Origin: Bemisia tabaci
Lineage: Eukaryota > Arthropoda > Insecta > Hemiptera > Aleyrodidae
DNA length: 64,000 nt
Reading direction: 5' to 3'
Assembly (NCBI RefSeq): GCF_918797505.1
Contig: NC_092795.1
Span: forward strand, 3,753,434 to 3,817,433
How positions within the stretch are numbered: position 1 is the stretch's first letter; each line of letters starts with the position of its first letter. Of the stretch, positions 21,931 to 32,407 are shown in pieces. The position numbers and the translations under genes are program-made. Below the pieces are notes generated by a model that worked only from the letters and a program-made list of their open reading frames with translations, was not told the origin of the DNA and did not search any database.

Positions 21931-22065
21931 AGGAGACTCGGGTCTTAAGAACCCCACTTGGTTAAAAATTGTCTTTTTAATGGTTGCTTTGGGTTACTTT
22001 GAGTTTCTTTTTTTCAATGAGAACAAGTAAATTTATGGTTATATCCATGGAAATCGCAGGTTTTA

Positions 22066-22337
22066 AGCTCCTTAGTTGCCAGGGGGCTGGCCCCCGGGTT
22101 AGGCTCCCTAATTGCTAGGGGGCTGGCCCCCGGGTTAGGCTCCCTAGTTGCCAGGGGGCTGGCCCCCGGCTTTGGCTTCTTAGGGTCCAGGGGGCTGGCC
22201 CCTGGGTTAGGCTCCTTAGTTGCCAGGGGGCTGGCCCCCGGCTTTGGCCTCTTAGGGGCCAGGGGGCTGGCCCCCAGGTAAGGCTTCTTAGTTGCTAGGG
22301 GGCTGGCGCCCGGCTTTGGCTTCTTAGGGGCCAGGGG
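22066..22337 (-). repeat. 39-bp GC-rich minisatellite, about 7 units; open as 13-residue repeats on the minus strand
   Basis: The unit is roughly AGCTCCTTAGTTGCCAGGGG followed by GCTGGCCCCCGGGTT. Two unit types alternate: one with TTAGTTGCCAG and one with TTAGGGGCCAG. Each carries the strong palindrome CCAGGGGGCTGGCCCCCGG. Because 39 is a multiple of 3, the minus strand stays open over 22014-22343 and reads as alternating GASPLATKEPNP and GASPLAPKKPKP, with all variants conserving GASPL. No ATG starts this frame (a TAA lies four codons before the GTG at its head), so it could only be translated as part of a spliced transcript. Coding status is unresolved. Confidence 0.9.
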
Positions 22338-23384
22338 GGTCACCTCCGGAGTTTATTTTCCGTATGTATATCGGATGACATTGCTGTAATTCGTACCCCG
22401 TTGCCTGAAGTCAATGATTCGCCTTCAAATGGCCGGGTATGCAAAATGACTGCCGTGACGCACGAATAGCGGTATCAGAATTTTGCATTAAGTTTATGGA
22501 TTGATTTGAAGGCGCTCTTCTGTATCCATTGTGAGTGGCCTTGTACAATGATGTTTACCAAAAAGTTCAGTAATTTGTGTTTGAAATCGAGCCGCAGTTT
22601 CGAAAATGGTGAGTTATAATTTTTGAAAAAATAATAATATGATTTTTGGTCTCAACGTCTTATTTCAAAGATGAGAGCGCAGGCGACTGGATCAGATTGT
22701 GTCATTTAAGTCCCCTGGTTCGGTCATCGTATTCTGAAGCGGAACTGAAAGAATCGGCGTTTACAAGATCGCAACTTACTCAAAAGCGGTTGTGAATTTA
22801 AAAAGTTTCGTATGGATAATATGAGCTTTCTTTGATTAACTGTGAATAATTAAAATTGAAGAAAATGTACTTTTTCCACTGGTCCTTTGGGAAAGCGTAA
22901 ATCATGGATGGATGGAGCATCGAAGACCAACTAAATCTTATCTGATAAGGAATTTTAAGTGTGAAACCCTTTTTTCAGTCTTTAAATGATCCAAATCCAC
23001 CAACAAGTTTCACTAATTGCAAAAATGCGTATCTCCTGATGAAGTGTTAATTCCTAATGCCAAAAACGCGAAACCCGGCATTTCTGCCATATTTCCTAAC
23101 AGTTCGAGAAATTATTGAAACTGCTGATGGCGTTTGAAAAAACATCTAATTCTTGCTATCCTCAAGAATTATATCACCCTTCTACCGACAATAAATAGGA
23201 ATGGAGACAGTTTTTTTACTCTCCTGGAAAATCGTGTTTTCCGAGATTCGCACTTCTGCACTTCCACTATCGATAAAGTGCTTTAGTATCGTTTAATTAA
23301 CATTTGCACAGGCAGTAATTATGATTGTTCAGTCCGTGATTTTTTTTCTCATTAATTTCTTCACAAACATTCTCAGGTATATAT
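22338..23384. other. no recognisable feature
   Basis: AT-rich DNA without a gene, long frame or repeat match. Confidence 0.35.
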
Positions 23385-23750
23385 GTTGCAGGCAATTAGC
23401 AATCGCCGGCAAATTGCAATGTATTCGTGTTTAATCAACAAATTAAATCGTTTTAAAATGAAAAAACGAGATTGGAAGTAGGAATTATTATGCTTTGAAT
23501 TCAAACATACGTTAGCCCCTTATTCTTGTATACATGATGCCAGCTAGCACACTTACGAGTTCGTGAAATGTCATCAATAATCTGTGTTAGGTTCGGTTAG
23601 GCAACTACTAACTCCTTGGCAAAGCGGAGAGGATCGCTTGATTTGAAGGCGTAAAGAAATCTTTAGTATATCGATGTTATCGTAATTACAATTTGACGAA
23701 TTGACAAGTACGGAGTTTGCAAATTGCCGGCGATTGCTGACTCCTTGCGG
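23385..23750. mobile_element. F10 MITE copy 2
   Basis: GTTGCAGGCAATTAGCAATC and GCCGGCAAATTGCAA at the left; TTTGCAAATTGCCGGCGATT and GCTGACTCCTTGC inverted at the right. About 365 bp, AT-rich interior, no ORF. Confidence 0.8.
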
Positions 23751-23859
23751 CTTTTACACTGATAAAGATTTCAGAGATATTTATTTCCATCTTTAAGTTT
23801 ACATGTTTATGTTTACATGGTTGTTTTCGGATGGAAAATAACCAATTTCAATACGAATA

Positions 23860-24345
23860 TATCATTAATTTTCCTAAAAAATCGCATAAATTCGATATTA
23901 GCGATTGATATATAGACTCTTCAAGGTTAAAACTCGATCCTACAAGAAAAAATACGTAGGTGTCGGTGTCCTACAGTCATATTAGGTGCATTTAGTCATC
24001 CAAGAATAAAAAATGAACAATATCAATCTAAACAAATCGTCGATTTTCCGTAAAGAATCTTAAAAAATCGATATAACGGATCGATTTATTGACTCGTCAC
24101 ATTAAAACTCGATTTTGCGTGTAAAAATACATAGGATCCGGTGTGTATAACATGTGTAAACAACGATAACAACCCCGTAGATACATCAATTCAACAAGAA
24201 AATAGCGAAGAATCAGGCCGGAGTTTGACCCCTTTGCCCCCCCCCCCCCCCCGTAACTCAAAAAGGGTTCCTACACTCATCTTGAAATTTTTTGCTGAGA
24301 TTTCTGTTATTATAAGCTTCCACTAAAACCTTGGTTCGATGGTCG
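23860..24345. repeat. diverged dispersed repeat shared with 55560-55965
   Basis: Matching phrases in the same order at both places: ATTTTCCGTA, AAAATCGA, TGTGAAAATAC or TGTAAAAATAC, CCTA(C/T)ACTCATCT, TTTCTGTTATTAT or TTTGTGTTATTAT, AAGCTTCCA(C/T)T, then GGTT(C/T)GATGG(T/C)CGAATCG. A C14 run lies at 24239-24252. The relation is old. Confidence 0.6.
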
Positions 24346-24390
24346 AATCGAATAACGAAGAAGGGGCGAAATTTTGGGAGGCTCTTTTAT

Positions 24391-24515
24391 TTGAACGTAT
24401 TTCTGCCAAACGGAACTATGTGGATTAAGACATAAGCCCTGAGACCCATAAGAATATATGCATGACAGGGCTCACGTCCTAATGCACATAGTTCCGTTTG
24501 ACAGAAATACATCCA
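24391..24515. mobile_element. F7 MITE copy
   Basis: TTGAACGTATTTCTGCCAAA and CGGAACTATGTGGATTAAGAC at the left are inverted at the right as ATGCACATAGTTCCGTTTGA and CAGAAATACATCCA. The centre ATAAGCCCTGAGACCCATAAGAATATATGCATGACAGGGCTCACGTC is also partly palindromic. 125 bp. Confidence 0.88.
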
Positions 24516-25082
24516 TTAAACATTCGCCAACAGAGGATTCCGCGTTTTGAACTCTTGCTGGGATTCAATGAAAGAATGGATCTCTGTCAGTTTTTAAGAA
24601 CATCCATACGATGAGAGCGTTTTTCCCCCTGCATTTTAAGCAGTCTTAATCAATTAAAAACGCCAAACCTCCTGTACTTTCTATAATTAAACTACGCTTA
24701 ATGATGTAATTCAGCGAGAAAATTCTTTTATTTGACTCGATTGCTTCCGTTTTCAATATTAAAATCTTTTATTTAACCTGTGGCTCGGCGTTTTCGCGCT
24801 TTTTTGTGGCGCGCACGACATTTCGGAAATTGTTAAAGTACGGATTTATAGCGAATTTGGGGATATTTTTTTTCCAATTTCTCGGAGAATTTTATTCTCA
24901 AGTTAAGCTTAAATATTTGACAATTTCGATGGAAAATATTCAAAACCGTTTTTGAAAAATGAAAATTTCATTGAGGGTTAATATTCGCATCTAGCCATCG
25001 ATATTCTATTTTACAGCTACATGAGAGATTACCGCAGAAAAGGTGGCTGAGAAGCTCTCTCTCTCGAAATATTCTGAAGCAG
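24516..25082. other. AT-rich, no recognisable feature
   Basis: No gene or repeat match seen. Confidence 0.35.
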
Positions 25083-25210
25083 ATGGACACATGTAAATCC
25101 ACAAGGCACTAAATCCATTATAACTTGAACCCTGTTATGCATGTACTATTAATAGATTTCAGGGCTCATGTTAGAATGGATACAGTTCCTTTTGATTAAA
25201 ATGCGTTCAA
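25083..25210. mobile_element. strongly diverged F7 copy
   Basis: TGGACACATGTAAATCCACAAGG at the left and GGATACAGTTCCTTTTGATTAAAATGCGTTCA at the right bracket TTGAACCCTGTTATGCATGTACTA and CAGGGCTCATGTTAGAATG, the F7 order with many changes. Confidence 0.55.
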
Positions 25211-25495
25211 ATGCGCACTGCATGGACGTTTTTTAGCGGAGAAGCATCTTTTACATGTGGAATTCAAATTAATATATCAGTCGATGAAAGGAAACTCAAG
25301 GATATGCTAGGTATTTTTGGTGCAACATTTTGTTGGTAGTATAACTGGAGCCTCAAATTTTTAATTTAGAATGCATAAGGTAAACCTTGATTTAACGAAA
25401 GGGGGGCACATTCCTCGAGGGGCAACACAGGAAATGAGCAAATAAATAAAACGTCTGTCATGCGCGCACGATAAAGTAAAAGAGAGCGCTTCCCG
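25211..25495. other. no recognisable feature
   Basis: No gene or repeat match seen. Confidence 0.3.
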
Positions 25496-25626
25496 ACCCA
25501 TATCGTCGCTCCTCTCAAGTCCCATCTCAATATCCACGAGAGCCCTGACGTCTATATAACTCTATGCTCTCTGGAGCTCACTTGGAAATAGTGTTAAGCC
25601 TTTTACGTCAGAGGAGGGACGATATC
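25496..25626. mobile_element. F11 MITE copy
   Basis: ATATCGTCGCTCCTCTCAAG at the left pairs with TTACGTCAGAGGAGGGACGATAT at the right. GAGAGCCCTGACGT and TAACTCTATGCTCTCTGGAGCTCA in the middle recall the copy at 46163-46293. Confidence 0.65.
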
Positions 25627-26398
25627 AGCGATTCACGGTTCAGGTCAGTTACTGGCCGGTGCATAATTCTCCTCTCCATCGAAAAAAGAACGCAAGTACA
25701 GTTTGGGATGAAGTTCGCCGTTGATACACCTCTATTTCGTCCGTTGCCCGTGTTCAAATGGAGATACGCTCTTTTTCTCCCCAATAGAGAAATTAGAGAA
25801 AAACCAAATCTCACAGTGGCATAGCTCATCCGCGAGCACAATGGGTGGATTCATTTTAATGGCACCTGTAAATCTCCTTTTTCAAAGCTTTTTTTACCGC
25901 GGGTTTAAGTGTAAACTAAAATAAAAGATGAAAATAATGGCGCAAACGAAGATTGCATGTGAGATAGAATATTTCGGCGGCGCATGAAGCAGAAGAGAGA
26001 TGGCGATGCAATAAAAGTTGTTGTCTCGCGGTTTTCAATTGTTTTTTTGAAGATTGGAATTTGTAGTGTTGGAGTGTGCACTAATTTTTAGGGTCACTAA
26101 TCGTGACTTTGACATATTGCAACCCTCATAGCTTGTGAAAAAATAGGTTGGAAGTTGGATGTACACTTTATTCATATTGAGGTTTGATTACGTTATACTT
26201 ATTTCGATTTTTCCGGTCTTTTCAAAGTTACACCTCTTCAAAAATGACCGGCAAAAGCGTAAGAGAATAAGGTTGAACGTCTGATTTACCTATTTCTAGT
26301 TTTTAAGGTTTGGTTTTGTTTGCCTTTGACCCTTTCATCTCATAAAAAAAATAATAAAAAAAAAAAATCTGGAATAAAATTAGTTAATGGCAATCCCT
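25627..26398. other. no recognisable feature
   Basis: Overlapping frames on both strands at 25608-25924 lack motifs. An A-rich simple stretch lies at 26340-26370. Confidence 0.35.
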
Positions 26399-26612
26399 GC
26401 ACAGAAAAAATAGGATAGTCATCACAGCCAGCGGCTGGTTAAAAATGCGCCAGCTACCGTGCGGAAGTTACGATAACTATCGCGGTAGAGGACAAAACTA
26501 ACCCGGTAGTTACATGGTTTGTTGTAACAACAGTTATCGTCACTACCACACAGTAGCTGGCGCATTTTTAACCAGCCGCTGGCTGTAACGATAATCCTGT
26601 CCTATTCGCGTA
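26399..26612. mobile_element. foldback MITE with CACAG-type ends
   Basis: ATAGGATAGTCATCACAGCC, AGCGGCTGGTTAAAAATGCG and CCAGCTACCGTG are mirrored by ACAGTAGCTGG, CGCATTTTTAACCAGCCGCT and GGCTGTAACGATAATCCTGT. Further pairing (GTTACGATAACT with AGTTATCGTCACTAC) reaches close to the centre. 214 bp, no second copy here. Confidence 0.85.
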
Positions 26613-27086
26613 AAAGTTGGCAACAGTGGGCTTAGTCTACTAAAGTGCTCGTAAAATAATCTATCGTTTATAATGGAGTTAAATGGAGAGGAAACGGTAA
26701 CGCCGACTTGAAAAAATCGCCACTGAAAGTAGCCAACGTGAAATGCAGTTCAAAAGATTCCAATTTCCCCGAGCTTTCAGGTTACGAGGCTTTTATTTCA
26801 CCGGTCTTTGCATCTTCACACGACTAGAAAATCTCTTGTCCCGGTTTTACACCACTCTCGAAAGAAACGACAAAGAAAAGTAAAATGAACCGTATTCAAG
26901 AGGCCAACGAGCGGGTTTTATCTGATATGGAAAGTTTATTAACCTGCTGACGGGACATGGAGAAAAAAATTCCTACGAGGATGAGTGCAGTCACAGATGA
27001 ACTCAAGTGGTTGGCTGAAGTGCTGCCAAATATATGATATTCGATAATTCTGCGCGGGTTCGGCAAATGAGGTTTCAGTACTGCCA
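26613..27086. other. no recognisable feature
   Basis: Short frames only; no motif. Confidence 0.3.
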
Positions 27087-27338
27087 TTGGATCCTGTTAA
27101 ACACAAAAGGAACCAAGCCACATCAGCTATTGCCAAATTTAACATGGAAATTTCATTTTTTAGAACCTCTGTGCAGATTCCTTTGAAAATTTTAAGAAAT
27201 TTTCATGTGTTTTGGAGAAAATTTACTGAAATTTCTACAAAAATCCACACAACCGTTTTCATGTCAAAAATTAAATTGCCCGATTAAATTTGTCAATAGC
27301 TGATGTGGCTTGGCTCCTTTCTGTTTAACGCGTTTCAA
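27087..27338. mobile_element. F3 MITE copy
   Basis: AAAAGGAACCAAGCCACATC and AGCTATTGCCAAATTTAAC at the left; GATTAAATTTGTCAATAGCT and GATGTGGCTTGGCTCCTTTC inverted at the right. The subterminal CACAACCGTTTTCATG block is shared with all F3 copies. About 250 bp. Confidence 0.9.
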
Positions 27339-27413
27339 TTGTCTCTGAGTTGCCAACAATCGTTTTCCGTGAATTACAAATAATATATGTAATTGACCTG
27401 TTCAGTGACTTAT

Positions 27414-27453
<40 letters not shown>

Positions 27454-28962
27454 GTGACTTCACCCGTAAAAAAGAACGCGGATTCATAATAGGAAGACTT
27501 CGTAACTATAACAGTTTTTAAAAAAGGGGCTAAGAGTCTGTGAAAAATGTAATTTTGAGAGAAGACTTTCAAAAATTTTAGTCAGCCTATTCTGGAGCCT
27601 AAAATTGTCGAACTAACATACATTAGTAAAATCTCAATCGGCGCATGGTTAGATTGTTAATGTTCAGATATTGAAGAGTCGAAATTTTTTGCCCTCCCCC
27701 TCCATTCCAAAATAAATCCAAAATATATTTTGCAAAGAATGCTTTCGTGAGTAACTAGTCGCACCTGAGGGAATCTCCATATTTGTCTGTTCTGTTGACA
27801 CACAGGAATATACCTTATTCGGCTATAAGTAAGAGATCAATGGGAGTGAGCTTGACACATACCTGAAACAAATCGTAAACAAACATTATTCAGTAAATAT
27901 TACGTCAAAGAATAAAGATAATTGAAAAAGAATATACACAAATATATTACAGAAATGTTGGACATGAAGAAAAAAATATATTGCATTCTACAGTTATTAA
28001 AACATACGCCGAGGTTTTTTTCTCAGGGCAGTTCCCTTGTGTCAACACCCAACTAGTTTTAGGAGGTGTTCAATAGTATAAAAATTTAGGTATGAAATTA
28101 ATTAGGCAAGTAACTACATTTAACTGTTGCACAAGAAGTCTGGTAAGAACACTGAAGTGTTTTTCCTCCTTAGTGTCTAATAGTAATTCATTTTGTAGAA
28201 CTAAGCCTCCCAAATTTTTTCCACCCGTATCTCTGTTAGTTTCAGTTTTAACTTGTACCCTTACAATAAAAATATACCTTTTGTTAACAAAAAAAAAAAA
28301 AAAAAAAAAATTGCCACCGTTTTCCGAAGCCATTTTTTTCTTGAACGGCTATAATAGGAGAAATTTAGGCACCAAGTACACTGGTACATTGACGCAGACA
28401 TGTATTTACACAGAAAAATCAAATGATCAATCAGTAGTAAGAGTTTAGAGAGTGACAAGACAGAGGAAGTTCGAAATCTGGGAAGCGCAGGCAAATTTTA
28501 CTGACATAATATTGCACATGGATCTCTCGTTAAATGCCATAGAATCTTGTACATACAATGAGTGAAAATTCCTAAAAATTATCAGGAAAAGGAACGACGT
28601 AAACATAGACTGGGAAATCTCTACTTCTATGTAGAACGTGTAAAATTGGTCCTACTTGAGAAAGCTCACAGCTCACAGACAAAGCCAAACTGTTCAGCGC
28701 GTTTGCAGGCGCCTTCAGAATTTGAGTGATAACTATTCGAACACCGGCGCCGTGTGGTTGCATACACAAAATCTGGAAGGCGATTTAAATCTGCGTGACA
28801 GAGTGAGCGATCCGGACAGAACGTTTTTTTAAGAAAGCGTCACCATTTTCCTCCGTGCGGTGCTATCCCCACCCGTTACACCCCAATCACACGCTGAATG
28901 TGGGAGCTGAATGTGGAAATCATCGGCCCGATGCCTGAATTTGCAAAATTCAGGCATCGAGT
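27339..28962. other. AT-rich stretch with homopolymers, no gene
   Basis: T8 followed by about 32 A at 27413-27452, and another A-run near 28290-28310. A short perfect hairpin (GATGCCTGAATTT with AAATTCAGGCATC) lies at about 28930-28960. The 28725-28790 text (AACTATTCGAACACC, GTGTGGTTGCATACACAAAA) recalls repeat blocks at 34.3 and 62.9 kb. No coding region is supported. Confidence 0.4.
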
Positions 28963-29065
28963 GAAAAATTCACACAACTGTTTTCATGTACAAAATTAGA
29001 TTGCCTAGTAAAATTTGGCAATAACTTATCTGGCTTGGTTCCTTTCTGCTTAGCACGGTCCAAAT
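28963..29065. mobile_element. F3 right half only
   Basis: ATTCACACAACTGTTTTCATG then AATTTGGCAATAACTTATCTGG and CTTGGTTCCTTTCTGCTTAGCACGGTCC is an F3 right arm. The left arm is absent. Confidence 0.8.
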
Positions 29066-29753
29066 GTAGTTCTCTCTTTCGTGTGGGAAACGACGAAATA
29101 TAGGTCGTGTTTTGTTCGAAACAACAAAATGTTTCCGTTTTTCTTTCTTTTTTTTTTTCTCTTTTACGCGATTCTGAACAACCACTGAGAGAGGAACTTC
29201 CAATTTTAGGTCAGAAACCCGCGTTGCTTTTTTGAGCAACATAAAAACAACTTGCTTTGAGCACGTTGCAGTTGTTGTACAACAATTTTGCTGTATGGGT
29301 TCCCGAATTTTGCACGCGGAAATAAGCCCCGCCCCCACAACACAAACCAACTTCGAACAAAATGCGATTGCTGCTTGTTTTCACAGCATGTTGCGATTGT
29401 TGCTTGTTTTCACAACATGTTGCGAGGGTTGCCTCGGAACAAAATCCGACTATGCAGCGGCGAGCTTACAACGGTGGGTGAATTGAGTAATTTCTCGAGG
29501 GCAACACCCTCTCTGGATGACAGATGTGGAGGAAAGAAGGGCGTGGAAGGACGGCATTAGGTGAGGTAGTATTCGATGACAGCGATATGAATACTTTGTT
29601 GCCGGGCACGTAGCCCAACGTAGCCTCATCTTCGAGTGCAACTCGAGATTTAAACCGAGACCACGCGTCTCGTCCCCGTCCATAAAGAAACTAGCCCCAC
29701 TGTTGCCTCGTCGCACCAAATATCCTCGCCCTTTGGACGTAACGGCATATACA
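29066..29753. other. no gene; short tandem duplication
   Basis: At 29361-29424 a 29-bp phrase (ATGTTGCGATTGTTGCTTGT then TTTCACAAC) is present twice and starts a third time. Overlapping frames 29232-29719 on both strands show no motif. Confidence 0.45.
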
Positions 29754-29938
29754 TATAGTTAGTTAGTTATTATAATTTTAAGACATTCAGCGTCTCAGGC
29801 TTTTAACGTCTTTACAGATAATTTTGAAAATGGGAGTATAAACGAAAATTTAGATTTTTAAATTAAGAGAGGTGAAGAGTTTTAGAATTTTGGTGGTAAT
29901 ATTGGGTTCATCGCATGTAAGAGGGTTTGTATTTCTGT
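29754..29938 (-). pseudogene. 5'-truncated LINE copy (3' end only)
   Basis: Read on the minus strand it carries TCDEPNITTKILKLFTSLNL plus KI and a stop, followed by a 3' untranslated part (TTTACAGATAATTTTG reversed) and a TAACTAACTAAC-type tail at 29754-29770. It is the same element as at 13150 (+), 40276 (-) and 52029 (-). Only about 185 bp remain, the extreme 5' truncation typical of target-primed insertion. Confidence 0.82.
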
Positions 29939-29955
29939 CGATTCTAGGGGAGTAA

Positions 29956-30555
29956 TATCCATGTGAACGCAGTTCTACATATGGATTCATGCTTTCTAGG
30001 GTTCATCCGGAAATCTAGATCTTTCATACGGCCATTCTATTTGGACCGCATTTTGCAATTTGGAACTATAAATTCTGGCTCTTCCGGAAAAACACTTATG
30101 TGCATAGGGAGACAAATGGCATATCGACGGTGAAACTACCAAACCACGTATCTCGTTTGCGGTGTCTAAAAATCTACGCTCACATTTCATTTTTTTGAAG
30201 TAGACTAAATAAATATCATTCCTTGGAATTTTCACGGAATTTTCTCCGCGCAAAGAGGAAAAATCACAGAAATTTTCAAGACTGGATGTTAAATAGTTTT
30301 TCATTTAAAAAATAAAGTATGACAGGAAGTCTGCGACGTCGCAAACCGAGATACGTGGTTTGGTAGTTTCCCCGTCGATATAAATTTCCATGTGAACGCA
30401 GTTCTACATATGGATTCATGCTTTCTAGGGCTCATCCGGAAATCCAGATTTTATACGGCCATTCTATTTGGACCGCATACTGCAATTTGGAACTATGAAT
30501 TCTGGCTCTTCCGGAAAAACACTTATGTGCATAGGGAGACAAATGGCACATACGT
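29956..30555. repeat. 168-bp direct repeat flanking an F4 MITE
   Basis: The block TCCATGTGAACGCAGTTCTA ... CATAGGGAGACAAATGGCA occurs at about 29960-30119 and again at about 30389-30552 with only a few differences. The interval between is exactly an F4 MITE (30121-30382). Each copy ends in the first half of an F12 palindrome; only the second continues into the other half. Confidence 0.85.
30121..30382. mobile_element. F4 MITE, best-preserved copy
   Basis: ATATCGACGGTGAAACTACC and AAACCACGTATCTCGTTTGCG at the left are inverted as CGCAAACCGAGATACGTGG and TTTGGTAGTTTCCCCGTCGATAT at the right. Subterminal AAAATAAAGTATGACAGGAAGTCTGCGACG marks the right side. 262 bp, useful as the family reference. 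Confidence 0.9.
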
Positions 30556-30605
30556 TTTTTTTTAAACCGGGCTAGAATTTATAGTTCCAAATTGCACGTA
30601 GTCCA
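30467..30605. mobile_element. F12 palindromic element, full copy
   Basis: TTTGGACCGCATACTGCAATTTGGAACTATGAATTCTGG at the left is inverted as AGAATTTATAGTTCCAAATTGCACGTAGTCC at the right; the middle holds CACTTATGTGCATAGGGAGAC. About 139 bp. Confidence 0.8.
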
Positions 30606-30832
30606 TTTTATCGAAGATTCCGGGGTCCCGGAATCAATTCCGATTTCCAAAAGTCCCGATGAAAATTCCGATTTTTCCAACAGTTCCTGAAGAAATCCCG
30701 AAATACGGCCGGATTCAGTTCCAAAGATGGTTGGAATACAAATATCCGCAAAACATGTATTTTACCACTTCAACATCTCACGTAAGACACAATTTATGCA
30801 ACGGAAACAGTGCTGCTACTTCATTTGATCAA
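30606..30832. repeat. dispersed repeat, inverted relative of 58960-59110
   Basis: TTCCGGGGTCCCGGAATCAA, GAAAATTCCGATTTTTCC and ACATCTCACGTAAGACACA match, reversed, TTCCGGGAACCCAGGATC, GGAATTTTCATCAGAATTTTT and TGTGTTTTACGTGAGATTTTG near 58990-59115. It carries F1-like subterminal wording. Confidence 0.6.
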
Positions 30833-30834
30833 AA

Positions 30835-31009
30835 CTAGCCGTTTACACAAAACTTTGAGGTTCTCAAAGTGGTTTCATTGGCTTCCTCGTGAAATTCTCT
30901 GCTACGAGCACCCTTTGAAATTCAAAATGCGACGGAATAAACACCAAAATCATCAGTTTTAGGCAAAAAATTCATGTCTGACCTCTCATTGGCTCTATCC
31001 ACTGTGCGT
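30835..31009. mobile_element. F5 MITE, left terminus lost
   Basis: The interior (TTTGAGGTTCTCAAAGTGGTTTCATTGGCTTCCTCGTGAAATTC) and right end (TCTGACCTCTCATTGGCTCTATCCACTGTGCG) match F5; the left 50-60 bp are absent. Confidence 0.8.
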
Positions 31010-31304
31010 CGTGGGGCCACTGATTGGCCGGCGATGCGGTTTCAGCTAATGGACAGAAATTGCATTTTGGAGCAAAAGTCCCGACAAAATTCGCCGTCCG
31101 TCCCGAGTTGACTCCGCGAAAACTTCGCGCGACGGCGTTCCTGATTCCCTCGGCCGTTCCGTTGATTGAAATTGAAACATCTGGAAACGAACTGACCAAC
31201 CGCACCGACCATGAGGCATAATCGAAGTTCCTCCCCCGAGGTTTGTTTACTTTGGACGCCACCTCCACCGCCGCCGTTCCCCGGTAGCGACCGCTAATGA
31301 CGCT
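31010..31304. other. GC-richer stretch, no assigned gene
   Basis: The minus-strand frame 30972-31364 (130 codons) covers this stretch but begins in F2 sequence and ends in F5 sequence, so it is a chance frame. Confidence 0.4.
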
Positions 31305-31559
31305 TACTAGCGTCCTAAGTAAGAACACCCTATGAGCCTCCGGTTGTTGCCAAATTTCCGGCAATCAAATTACTATTTTCGACGGAGACTTGCGAATGTT
31401 TTCCTTCCGAGTTTCCAGAGAATTCTGTTAACGATTCAATATAAAATATCAGAAAATTTGCAGGGTGGCTGTTCATGATTTGTCTAAAAAATACATATTT
31501 TATAAGAGGAAATTAGGCAACATTTAAATGATCATACGGCGTTTTTTCTTAGAACGGGA
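31305..31559. mobile_element. F2 MITE copy
   Basis: GCGTCCTAAGTAAGAACACC and CTATGAGCCTCCGGTTGTTGCCAAATTTCC at the left; GGAAATTAGGCAACATTT and CATACGGCGTTTTTTCTTAGAACGGG at the right. Confidence 0.85.
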
Positions 31560-31803
31560 GCTCAGTCATTCGAAATCGGGCGGGTGAGCGTGACTCCACT
31601 ACGAAATGAGCCCCATGTCCAGGGCCATTCCATGTTCTCCAGGGCTCACGGGGTGTGGAGTTTACCCCACCGGATCACCCTGCTGGATCAGAAACTACAC
31701 TGACGTCGCAAAGTGATGACGTCGACAACCCGAGCGATATATTTGATTTGAGCCTAGGTGCCGCAGCCGCACAATGGACCAGCTTTTTGGAAGGTTGGTG
31801 GTC

Positions 31804-31807
<4 letters not shown>

Positions 31808-31839
<32 letters not shown>

Positions 31840-31864
31840 ACTACTACTACTACTACTACTACTA
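31808..31864 (+). repeat. T29 homopolymer followed by (CTA)n
   Basis: About 29 T residues run directly into nine or so CTA/ACT units. This produces spurious poly-K, poly-V and poly-S frames on the minus strand. Confidence 0.95.
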
Positions 31865-31883
31865 TGAGTGCCGCATTCAATTG

Positions 31884-32030
31884 GCACATAGTTCCGTTTA
31901 ATAGAATATAACATTCCGCTTTCTCATTTCTGCAAATCATCACGGCCACTTGAACATTGTTTCTGCTTTCTAGAGCATACCCCATCTTTCCCACTCGTCC
32001 ATGGTTCCGTTTTGCAGAAATATGTCCACT
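31884..32030. mobile_element. rearranged F7-like element
   Basis: GGCACATAGTTCCGTTTAATAGAA at the left and CATGGTTCCGTTTTGCAGAAATATGTCCA at the right are F7 right ends in the same orientation rather than inverted. The middle (CATTGTTTCTGC, CCCATCTTTCCCAC) is shared with 50395-50470, suggesting a mosaic. Confidence 0.5.
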
Positions 32031-32257
32031 GCACAGTTGGTAAAAATGGTAACGTAGCTAACCAAAGAAGCAAGGAAGTTATCAAACTAGCAAAGTTTCG
32101 TGAATAAATTCTGGTACACAAACAATGCGTGTTTTGGTGTACTTTCGACTCATTTCTTGATTGTTTATCTTACTGTGTATAATACGAACTCATACGAGTA
32201 ACGCGTAACGTACAACGCCAAGGGTGCAAGGCGCTTGTTTCTTATATGCTATTATAT

Positions 32258-32407
32258 TGTGTTGTATTGCATTGTATTATATTATATTATATTATATTAT
32301 ATTATATTATATTATATTATATTATATATATTATTATATTATATTATATATATTATATTATATTATATTATATGTATATATTATATTATATTATATTATA
32401 TTATACT
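32258..32407 (+). repeat. (TTATA)n pentanucleotide microsatellite
   Basis: About 150 bp of TTATA units with a few shifts to TATATA and one GTATA. All three plus frames stay open, giving meaningless I/L/Y-rich frames across 32224-32528. Confidence 0.97.

Noticed and set aside
22066..22337. CRISPR-like array
   Set aside because: Units are contiguous with no unique spacers; it is a tandem minisatellite in a eukaryotic setting.
31675..31994. Minus-strand frames with poly-K, poly-V or poly-S
   Set aside because: Translation of the T29 and CTA runs.
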